Of a stretch of DNA of 64,000 nucleotides, positions 26,926-33,553 are shown in pieces. The stretch's first letter is position 1. Every line of letters starts with the position of its first letter. The stretch is from an uncultured Coprococcus sp. (lineage in GTDB: Bacteria > Bacillota > Clostridia > Lachnospirales > Lachnospiraceae). The position numbers and the translations under genes are program-made. The stretch spans positions 26,794 to 90,793 of the forward strand of contig CANQTC010000010.1 of NCBI GenBank assembly GCA_947626675.1, read 5' to 3'. The notes below the pieces were generated by a model, which did no database searches, had not been told where the DNA came from, and saw nothing but the letters and a program-made list of their open reading frames with translations.

Positions 26926-27603
26926 ATGATAAGAAAATGCAGTCTTGAGGAAATCTCAGATGGAAGGTTATATGATGTAAATGATATGGTTAAGGCTTAT
27001 TGCAATGAATGTGAGGGTTGTCATGCCTGCTGTTTGGACATGGGAAGTTCCATTATTCTTGATCCGCTTGATGTGATGCGGCTGACATCAGCATCAGGAA
27101 AAAGCTTTGAGGCCATGTTGAATCATGAAATAGAACTGAATGTTGTTGACGGACTGGTTCTTCCGAATATAAAAATGAATAACAATGCCTGTCCGTTTTT
27201 AAATCAGGAGGGGCGCTGCAGTATACATGAAAGCAGACCGGGATTTTGCAGATTATTTCCGCTTGGAAGATATTACGAGGGGGACGGATTCAAATACTTT
27301 CTGCAGATACATGAGTGTGAGCGTGCCGGAAGGACAAAGGTGAAGGTATCAAAATGGATTGATACACCGGATATACCGCGATATACAAAGTATATCAATG
27401 ACTGGCACAGCTTCCAGAAAGAGGTTCAGGAGATTTTGAAGAAAATGCTTCAGGAAGAAAAGGAAGAGGAAGCGAGAAAGCTTACGATTTTGATACTGAA
27501 TGTAATGTTTATGGGGATATATGACGAGAAACAGGACTTCTACCGGCAGTTTGATAACAGACTTGATAAGGTCAGGGAGCTGATAGCAGTCAGAGGTTGT
27601 TAG
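26926..27603 (+). CDS. YkgJ-family cysteine-cluster protein
   Basis: 225 residues from the ATG at 26926 (GAGG at 26915). The N-terminal half carries the family's metal-binding cysteines: CNECEGCHACCLDMG, then CPFLNQEGRCSIHESRPGFC with RLFPLGRY. Such proteins are annotated as zinc- or iron-chelating and their function is mostly unknown. The C terminus is helical and charged. It ends one base before the hydE start, so it is co-translated with the hydrogenase maturase. An involvement in cluster supply is therefore possible but unproven. Confidence 0.85.
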   Translation: MIRKCSLEEISDGRLYDVNDMVKAYCNECEGCHACCLDMGSSIILDPLDVMRLTSASGKSFEAMLNHEIELNVVDGLVLPNIKMNNNACPFLNQEGRCSIHESRPGFCRLFPLGRYYEGDGFKYFLQIHECERAGRTKVKVSKWIDTPDIPRYTKYINDWHSFQKEVQEILKKMLQEEKEEEARKLTILILNVMFMGIYDEKQDFYRQFDNRLDKVRELIAVRGC

Positions 27604-27604
27604 A

Positions 27605-28711
27605 ATGGATAATGCGTCTGTTTATAAGGTAATAGAGGAAATATACGAATATGGGCAGAGGAAGATAAACCAGATAAGTGCTTTTGATAAACAAGTCGAA
27701 GTGAATAACAACAGAATTGCGGAGCTGATAGCGGATTTGATGCTTGATAAAAATGCAGAGCCTTTGGAATATCTGAGGAAACTTGCATGTGAAACTTCAA
27801 AGAGGAGCTTTGGCAATAAGATTTATATCAGAGGGCTTATCGAGTGTACAAATATCTGTAAGAACGACTGTTATTATTGCGGCATTAGAAAAAGTAATCA
27901 GCATATAGAGCGGTACAGGCTTGACAAAGACGATATTCTCCGCTGCTGTAAGGAAGGATATATGCTTGGGTTCAGAACCTTTGTACTTCAAGGCGGTGAA
28001 GATGGCGCATATACGCCTTACTTTGTTGAGGAGATAGTAAAACGTATTAAATCAGAATATGACGACTGTGCCGTTACATTGTCATTTGGCGAACATAGCT
28101 ATGATGTGTATAAGTTATGGAAAGATGCCGGTGCAGACAGATATCTGCTCAGACATGAAACAGCAGATAAACAGCATTATGAGCGGCTGCATCCTGCTGA
28201 TATGAGCTATGAAAACAGGGTAAACTGTCTGTATAATTTAAAAAGCTTAGGATATCAGGTGGGAAGTGGATTTATGGTCGGCTCGCCTTATCAGACGACT
28301 TCTCATCTGGCAGCGAATTTGATATTTTTATCAAAGCTTGAACCACAGATGATAGGAATAGGTCCATATATATCACATAAAGATACGCCGTTTTCAGAGA
28401 TGGCATCAGGCAGTCTGAGGTGTACACTGATTATGATAGCCTTATTAAGGCTGATGTTTCCGAAAGCGTTGATACCATCTACGACATCACTTGGTACGAT
28501 AGCGCCTGATGGCAGGGAACAGGGCTTTTTATACGGGGCAAATGTTGTTATGCCAAATCTTTCGCCTGTAGCTGTCAGAAAAAAATATATGCTGTATGAT
28601 AACAAAATCTGCACCGGGGAAGAATCGGCACAGTGCAGAGGGTGTCTTGAACTGCGTGTAAAGTCAGTCGGATATGAGATTGTGGTTGACAGAGGAGACT
28701 ACATTCAATGA
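27605..28711 (+). CDS. hydE: [FeFe] hydrogenase H-cluster maturase HydE (radical SAM)
   Basis: 368 residues. HydE is the radical S-adenosylmethionine enzyme needed, with HydF and HydG, to build the di-iron site of [FeFe] hydrogenases. The radical SAM CX3CX2C motif is CKNDCYYC (Cys85, Cys89, Cys92), preceded by IRGLIECTN and followed by FRTFVLQGGED. The SPYQTTSHLA and STTSLGTIAPDGREQGF segments and a C-terminal extra cysteine set (CTGEESAQCRGC) match the HydE family more than BioB or PylB. It is one base after the ykgJ stop and 18 bp before trpF. Its likely client is the hydrogenase at 12824. Confidence 0.9.
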   Translation: MDNASVYKVIEEIYEYGQRKINQISAFDKQVEVNNNRIAELIADLMLDKNAEPLEYLRKLACETSKRSFGNKIYIRGLIECTNICKNDCYYCGIRKSNQHIERYRLDKDDILRCCKEGYMLGFRTFVLQGGEDGAYTPYFVEEIVKRIKSEYDDCAVTLSFGEHSYDVYKLWKDAGADRYLLRHETADKQHYERLHPADMSYENRVNCLYNLKSLGYQVGSGFMVGSPYQTTSHLAANLIFLSKLEPQMIGIGPYISHKDTPFSEMASGSLRCTLIMIALLRLMFPKALIPSTTSLGTIAPDGREQGFLYGANVVMPNLSPVAVRKKYMLYDNKICTGEESAQCRGCLELRVKSVGYEIVVDRGDYIQ

Positions 28712-28729
28712 TGGAGGTAATGAAATATT

Positions 28730-29335
28730 ATGAAAGTCAAGATTTGTGGGCTTACAAGTGCCGGCGAAGCAGAATTTATTAATAAATATAAGCCGGACTA
28801 TATAGGAATCGTTATGTTTTTTCAAAAGAGTAAACGGAATGTTTCTCCGGATGCGGCAGCGGATATTATGAATGCTCTGTCAGATGATATCAGGAAGGTT
28901 GCTGTTACGGTTTCACCAACAAGGGAACAGATTGCGATTATAGAAAGCCTGGGCTTTGATTACCTGCAAATTCATGGAGAAGTAGAGGATGCGCTGATTA
29001 CATCCGCAAAACTTCCGGTTTTTCGTGCATTTAATGTTTCAGACATGAATACGTTGGAGCATTATCAGAAGCTTTCCAATATAGCAGGATATGTATTTGA
29101 TGCAGGACAGCCGGGAAGCGGCAGGACATTTGACTGGAACAGTCTGGAGAAAGTAGAGCGTGATGGCAGGTTATTTATTCTTGCCGGAGGTCTGACTCCT
29201 GAAAATGTAGCAGATGCAATCGAGTATGTTCGTCCTGATGCGGTAGATGTATCATCCGGTGTGGAATATACAGACAGACCGGGAAAAGATGAAGAGAAAG
29301 TAAGCGCATTTATCAGGAGTGTACGGGGACAATAG
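28730..29335 (+). CDS. trpF: Phosphoribosylanthranilate isomerase
   Basis: A 201-residue TIM-barrel enzyme catalysing the Amadori rearrangement of phosphoribosylanthranilate in tryptophan synthesis. The motifs match in order: KICGLTSAGEAE (3-14, catalytic Cys), DYIGIVMFFQKSKRNVS, LQIHGEV, the catalytic-aspartate segment FDAGQPGSGRTFDW, then LAGGLTPENV and VDVSSGVE. It lies outside any visible trp operon, at the end of the ykgJ-hydE unit, followed by a strong terminator. Confidence 0.92.
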   Translation: MKVKICGLTSAGEAEFINKYKPDYIGIVMFFQKSKRNVSPDAAADIMNALSDDIRKVAVTVSPTREQIAIIESLGFDYLQIHGEVEDALITSAKLPVFRAFNVSDMNTLEHYQKLSNIAGYVFDAGQPGSGRTFDWNSLEKVERDGRLFILAGGLTPENVADAIEYVRPDAVDVSSGVEYTDRPGKDEEKVSAFIRSVRGQ

Positions 29336-29359
29336 AATTTTTAGAATTACAGAATATTG

Positions 29360-29407
29360 AAAAAGGGGCTGACGCACTAAATGATTCGTGTGTAGCCCCC
29401 TTTTTTT
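29360..29407 (+). terminator. Terminator after trpF
   Basis: AAAAAGGGGCT (29360-29370) pairs with AGCCCCCTTTTT, with inner pairs ACGCA/TGTGT, and ends in seven T. It may also stop leftward transcription from the minus-strand gene that ends at 29448. Confidence 0.85.
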
Positions 29408-29447
29408 GTAATAGAAATATTAGAGTAACATTATCAGCAGAATCTGT

Positions 29448-30314
29448 TCAGTTCCTGTTTGCCTCTATGATTTCATTTATTCTGGATACCGGAAGTTTTG
29501 TACGTTCTGCAATCTCATCAACAGATAAGTTCATATCATAATAATAGACAATAACCTTGCCGACAGTTTTACCTTCAGCAATACCTTCGGCCTTACCTTC
29601 AGCAATACCTTCGGCCTTGCCTTCAGCTTTTATTTCTGCAAACCGCATGCTCAGTTTCATAAACTCACCTCCCATGGCCTCGTCCGTTCTGATGTAGGTA
29701 ACTTTTTCATGGATTGATTTTATCATATCACTTTTTGTATTATTTGCAACAGTATCTGTTGAATGTGTGAAGTAATATAATAATTCTTTCACCTCATCAG
29801 ATACATCATCAGCAGAAGCATCCGTATAGAAGAATATCTTGTAAGTACCGTCATTTAACTTAAGACCGGGAACTTCAAGACATGTGTTGGTGAAGGTATA
29901 GCGGTGCAGACCTTTGCCAAACGGATCAAAAGTACAGATAAAAAGAATGTAGCAGTTTGTAAGAGTGTCATAGCCGTTTTTATTTCCCGGCGGAAGTATG
30001 TCAATGTCCATCATGGACTGGTAGTAACGGCTTCTTCTGGCAATACTCCTGTTTGTCTGCTGCATTTCAGCATTGAAAATCTCGTTGCCGGCATTGACAA
30101 TTCGTACGTCAAGCCTGATGCCATGGCCGTCATAAAAAAGTTTAATGGTATCCTGTGTGGTGATGTCTCTTAATTTCCCGACATCCATATCAAGCAGGAC
30201 GGACAGCACCCCTCTGCAAATATCCTTATCCTGCATCACCTTGCCAAACATGAAGTCATCAGCCATGTTCATTATGGCAAGTTCCCTTAAAGCATCTTCT
30301 TTTGTATAAGCCGT
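29448..30314 (-). CDS. PD-(D/E)XK nuclease family transposase / Rpn-like protein with damaged start
   Basis: The recognisable protein (about 288 residues) begins AYTKEDALRELAIMNMADDF, then FGKVMQDKDICRGVL, RLDVRIVN, EIFNAEMQQ and RRSRYYQSMMD. This is the nuclease core (D and ExQ residues) of the PD-(D/E)XK transposase-like/Rpn family. The C terminus is a repeat-rich coiled coil (KAEGIAEGKAEGIAEGK) plus a small helical domain. The frame is open up to an ATG at 30497, but those 61 extra residues look random. An AAAGGAG site (30323-30329) sits 8 nt before an ACG codon (30312-30314) exactly where the family start is expected. So ATG appears to have mutated to ACG. Confidence 0.75.
   Translation of the reverse strand, partial: TAYTKEDALRELAIMNMADDFMFGKVMQDKDICRGVLSVLLDMDVGKLRDITTQDTIKLFYDGHGIRLDVRIVNAGNEIFNAEMQQTNRSIARRSRYYQSMMDIDILPPGNKNGYDTLTNCYILFICTFDPFGKGLHRYTFTNTCLEVPGLKLNDGTYKIFFYTDASADDVSDEVKELLYYFTHSTDTVANNTKSDMIKSIHEKVTYIRTDEAMGGEFMKLSMRFAEIKAEGKAEGIAEGKAEGIAEGKTVGKVIVYYYDMNLSVDEIAERTKLPVSRINEIIEANRN
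29571..29618 (-). repeat. 24-bp tandem repeat, two copies, inside the Rpn-like gene
   Basis: Positions 29571-29594 and 29595-29618 are identical 24-mers, with a partial third copy from 29619. They encode the EGKAEGIA-type heptad-like repeat, probably a coiled coil expanded by slippage. Confidence 0.9.
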
Positions 30315-30578
30315 AAAAAAATCTCCTTTGCAATAAATATTCCAGCTGGTAGAAACGAGCATAAAACAAAGGGAAAACAAAGTCAATACACTTCCTTGAA
30401 TTAGCGCACGATGCGCCAAAAAAGCGAATTTCGGGAGGCATAACGGTACGATAAAACAGGAAAAATCCATCTTGTGATGACTTATGAAAAGCGACAAACA
30501 GCGTATTTATAGGATTTTATGATAATTGTAAAACTCTTTTTACAAAACATTTAATCATATATACTTCCATGATTCTTA

Positions 30579-31139
30579 TTATACATTCCGTAAGTCTATC
30601 ATCCCTATATTTTGCAGATAATGGACAATCGTTTTTTTAATATCGGTTGTGTTGTCTGACATATCATTTTCAATCCAGCCGGAGATAATATTCCATATTC
30701 CACCGATATTAAAAAATAGAATATATTGTGAAAGCGCGGGTTCTGAAATATTTTGAGTTATTTTTCGGTGTTCAACAGGTATCAGCCGATTTAATTTTAA
30801 CAGTAACAGGTACAGCATTTCATTATCGCGAAGTATCAATAACAAAGCTTTGTTATTTTCGCAAAAAGAAAATATGATATCGAGCATTTTCATCAGGGAA
30901 TACGCTCCCTGTTCCTTAATGGCTTCAAGATATTGGCGCAAAATAGTATCAATGTAAGAATTTAATATATCATCTTTGGACAGAAAGTTGCGATAAAAAG
31001 TTTTCCTTGAAATCCCGGCTTCCAATAATATATGTTTTACTGTTATCTCATGATAGGGGAGTTGTGTCATGAGATGTAATAACGTTTCAGTAAGTATTTT
31101 TTTGGAACGCAGGGCGCTTGGATTTTGTGATGGATTCAT
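30579..31139 (-). CDS. TetR/AcrR-family transcriptional regulator
   Basis: 186 residues. The N-terminal helix-turn-helix is typical: ILTETLLHLMTQLPYHEITV, then ILLEAGISRKTFYRNFLSKD (about 39-58). The C-terminal ligand domain resembles the TetR_C-type sensor of unknown ligand. It is divergently placed 247 bp from a flavodoxin-like/HXXEE gene pair, so it most likely controls that pair and itself through the palindrome at 31310-31331. The pairing is inferred from arrangement. Confidence 0.9.
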   Translation of the reverse strand: MNPSQNPSALRSKKILTETLLHLMTQLPYHEITVKHILLEAGISRKTFYRNFLSKDDILNSYIDTILRQYLEAIKEQGAYSLMKMLDIIFSFCENNKALLLILRDNEMLYLLLLKLNRLIPVEHRKITQNISEPALSQYILFFNIGGIWNIISGWIENDMSDNTTDIKKTIVHYLQNIGMIDLRNV

Positions 31140-31212
31140 AAGGCTTCCTTTCTGACACTTATTTTTAAAATTGTGTCACTTCGCGAATGATACTTGTGGA
31201 TGATTTCCTATT

Positions 31213-31325
31213 ATTATATCATGTGAACTAAGCTCATACTGTGCTTCGCTTGTATTCACTAAGGTCACAGATGTAAGTTCTCACTAAACTCGGTTTCACC
31301 TCGTTAAGTGTTCACATTATATCAT
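31213..31325. mobile_element. Possible small MITE-like insert with 10-bp flanking direct repeats
   Basis: The 10-mer ATTATATCAT occurs at 31213-31222 and 31316-31325. Between them (31223-31315, 93 bp) the sequence begins GTGAAC and ends GTTCAC, short terminal inverted repeats. It has no ORF and contains repeated TCACTAA motifs. This arrangement (target duplication, inverted ends, non-coding) is what a miniature inverted-repeat element looks like. Confidence 0.45.
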
Positions 31326-31331
31326 GTGAAC
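31310..31331. promoter_or_regulatory. Palindrome upstream of the flavodoxin-like gene, candidate TetR operator
   Basis: GTTCACATTAT and ATCATGTGAAC form a 22-bp near-perfect palindrome (one mismatched pair), 55 bp before the ATG at 31387. Its size and symmetry suit a TetR-family operator. It overlaps the right end of the MITE-like insert, so it may be a by-product of that junction. Confidence 0.45.
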
Positions 31332-31386
31332 AATATTGTGAAAACTAAATATGACACAAACATTTACTTTTTGAAAGGAGATTTAT

Positions 31387-31818
31387 ATGAGAATAGCTGT
31401 CAGATACCAATCGCGTGGAGGAAATACAAAAGCAGTAGCTGAAATCATTGCAAAAGCATTTAATACAGAAGCGCTTACAGTAAATAATCCTATCGAAGAA
31501 TATACGGAGTTTTTGTTTCTGGGTGGCGGCGTGTATGGAGGAAAAATGGATAACAGTTTGCAGACCTTTATGATGCAATTACCCTCAGATAAGATTGGAC
31601 AGATTGTTGCGTTTTCTACGACCGGTTCTATGAACAGTACGCTTAAGCAGATAAGAAAGGCAGCCGACCGGAAAGAAATATCCGTCAGTGCGCATGAACT
31701 GCTTATCAGAATGTTTTTGCGCGGACATGCTGCTTTGGGGTTAGAGGGTGGAAAAATCTCTGAGAAACAATCTCGGCAAATCCATGATTTTATAAATACA
31801 GTACGGGGAGAAATGTAA
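31387..31818 (+). CDS. Flavodoxin-like protein
   Basis: A 143-residue FMN-binding-type protein. The N-terminal phosphate loop is YQSRGGNTKAVAEIIAKAF (residues 8-26), followed by FLGGGVYGGKMD and a VAFSTTGSM loop, as in flavodoxin-like oxidoreductases/quinone reductases. AAAGGAG precedes the ATG. Its stop overlaps the start of the HXXEE gene (TAATG), so the two are co-translated. Probable control by the divergent TetR regulator suggests a stress or detoxification role; the actual substrate is unknown. Confidence 0.85.
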   Translation: MRIAVRYQSRGGNTKAVAEIIAKAFNTEALTVNNPIEEYTEFLFLGGGVYGGKMDNSLQTFMMQLPSDKIGQIVAFSTTGSMNSTLKQIRKAADRKEISVSAHELLIRMFLRGHAALGLEGGKISEKQSRQIHDFINTVRGEM

Positions 31819-32339
31819 TGGAGAAGTATATATGGCTGTTTCCGATTATATTTATATTCCATGATATAGAGGAAATTATTGGATTTGGGTTATGGCTTCA
31901 AAAAAATAGAAAAATGCTTGCAGAGAAGTATCCCTTTATTCTAAAAACATATCATGATTTCAGTACAGAGGGACTTGCGCTTGCTGTATTTGAAGAATTA
32001 ATCGTCTGCATTGGTTTTTCGGCCCTGGCACTATATACAAATGTAGAATGTTTTATGCTTTTATGGTTGGGGGCATTTGTTGCCTGTATATTGCATTTTA
32101 TTGTACATATCGGGCAGGCAATCATAATCAGGTCTTATATTCCGGCGCTGATAACCAGTATAATCTGTTTGCCGGTTAGTGTTTGGATACTTTTTCAGTG
32201 TATTGTCATATTGGGCTGTCCGCTGATAAAAATTGTATTATTCAGTTTTATTGGCATTGTTGCTGTTTTATCGAATTTAAAATTTGCACATTTGCTTATG
32301 GAAAAATTTACGAAAAGGTATATGGGTGATTTTAAATAA
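31818..32339 (+). CDS. HXXEE-domain membrane protein
   Basis: 173 residues with about five transmembrane helices. The family motif H-x-x-E-E is visible as FHDIEEIIGFG near the N terminus (His15, Glu18, Glu19), followed by conserved membrane His residues (LHFIVHIGQ). The HXXEE family is of unknown function and often sits with TetR regulators. It overlaps the flavodoxin-like gene by one base and is ended by a very strong hairpin. Confidence 0.85.
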   Translation: MEKYIWLFPIIFIFHDIEEIIGFGLWLQKNRKMLAEKYPFILKTYHDFSTEGLALAVFEELIVCIGFSALALYTNVECFMLLWLGAFVACILHFIVHIGQAIIIRSYIPALITSIICLPVSVWILFQCIVILGCPLIKIVLFSFIGIVAVLSNLKFAHLLMEKFTKRYMGDFK

Positions 32340-32350
32340 TATGCAGAGAG

Positions 32351-32400
32351 AAACAACGAAACCGTCTATTTCATATGCAGGATAGACGGTTTCGTTGTTT
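32351..32400. terminator. Bidirectional terminator between HXXEE and degV genes
   Basis: The arms 32351-32369 and 32382-32400 are perfect 19-bp complements with an A-rich left and T-rich right edge, placed between convergent genes. Confidence 0.9.
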
Positions 32401-32408
32401 TACCTGTT

Positions 32409-33296
32409 TTAATCAACTCTTTTATCTCCCCAAAAGAACAGAGATACTGTTCCGGGGCCGGTATGGCTTCCTATGGTTGTTCCGATATCATAGATTTCAA
32501 TATCGCCATCGATGTTTGGAAATGTTTCCTTTATCAGCGCTGCCAGCTCATTTGCAGTATCGAGGCAGGCGGAATGACAGATGTAGCATTTGCCGGAATA
32601 GGCTGTACCATCTTGCGCATGCTCTATCATCTTTTCGGCAGTACGGCGGATTACTTTATGTTTTCCGCGTATTTTTTCGCGGGGAATTAACCGTCCCTCA
32701 TAATCCATGTTCAGTAATGGACAGATACCGAGGACATTTCCGATAAAACCGGATGTTTTTGATACCCTTCCGCCTTTGATGTAGAAGGTTAAATCTGTAG
32801 AGAAAAACCAGTGCTGCATACAAAGCTTGTGATTTTCTGCAAAGTTATATACCTCTTCAATACGCTTTCCCGCGTCACGCAAATCCGCCAGCTTATCCAT
32901 CAATAATCCGTAACCGGAAGAAGCACATAAAGAATCTACAATGAAAATTTTCCTGTCAGGATATTTTCCCAGAAGGTTTTCCCTTGCAATCATTGCTGAA
33001 TTGATAGTACCCGATAAGCCGGAGGACAGGCATACATGTAAGATATCCTTTCCGTTCATCAGAAACTGTTCAAAGAAGCTCTCGTATTCATCAGCATTTA
33101 CTTGTGAGGTTTTTGTTGATGCACCCTCTGACATTCGTTTATAGAATTCATCGAGAGGGATTGTTTCACCAAAATCGTCTTTATATTGTTTCCCGTCAAG
33201 TTCATAGTGGAAACAGATAACAGATAAATCCCGTTCTTCATATTTTTTCTTTGTTAAATCTGCTGTAGAACAACAGCTTATTACATATTCTGCCAT
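32409..33296 (-). CDS. DegV-family fatty-acid-binding protein
   Basis: 295 residues from the ATG at 33296 (AAGGAAG just upstream); the frame stays open to 33335, but that extension lacks a site. DegV proteins bind fatty acids and, with FakA, form fatty-acid kinases. Seen are the N-terminal CSTADLT strand, the lipid-pocket motif ASTKTSQVNADEY and the HVCLSSGLSGTINSA segment. The C-terminal part includes GTTIGSHTGPGTVSLFF, the conserved end of the family. No fakA is nearby. Confidence 0.92.
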   Translation of the reverse strand: MAEYVISCCSTADLTKKKYEERDLSVICFHYELDGKQYKDDFGETIPLDEFYKRMSEGASTKTSQVNADEYESFFEQFLMNGKDILHVCLSSGLSGTINSAMIARENLLGKYPDRKIFIVDSLCASSGYGLLMDKLADLRDAGKRIEEVYNFAENHKLCMQHWFFSTDLTFYIKGGRVSKTSGFIGNVLGICPLLNMDYEGRLIPREKIRGKHKVIRRTAEKMIEHAQDGTAYSGKCYICHSACLDTANELAALIKETFPNIDGDIEIYDIGTTIGSHTGPGTVSLFFWGDKRVD

Positions 33297-33553
33297 ACTA
33301 AAACTTCCTTTATACTTTTTATATATGATGGTCAAAAAAATGGTGTATATACATCAAATGGATTGAAATTATATAAAATCAGAATAGTATGATTTGCGTT
33401 TGTTGTCAATATATAGATGTTGCTGAAATGAATATTATTATAACCATTTAGCTCGTTAAAATAAATGGATGACACAAAAAATAGGAATGTGATATCATAA
33501 AAGATAAATAATTTCGTTATCATCTAAAATTAATGAATAAGGAGGAAACGTGG

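Noticed and set aside
29571..29627. Short tandem repeat as a CRISPR array
   Set aside because: The units abut with no spacers and are in frame within a coding region (EGKAEGIA repeat).
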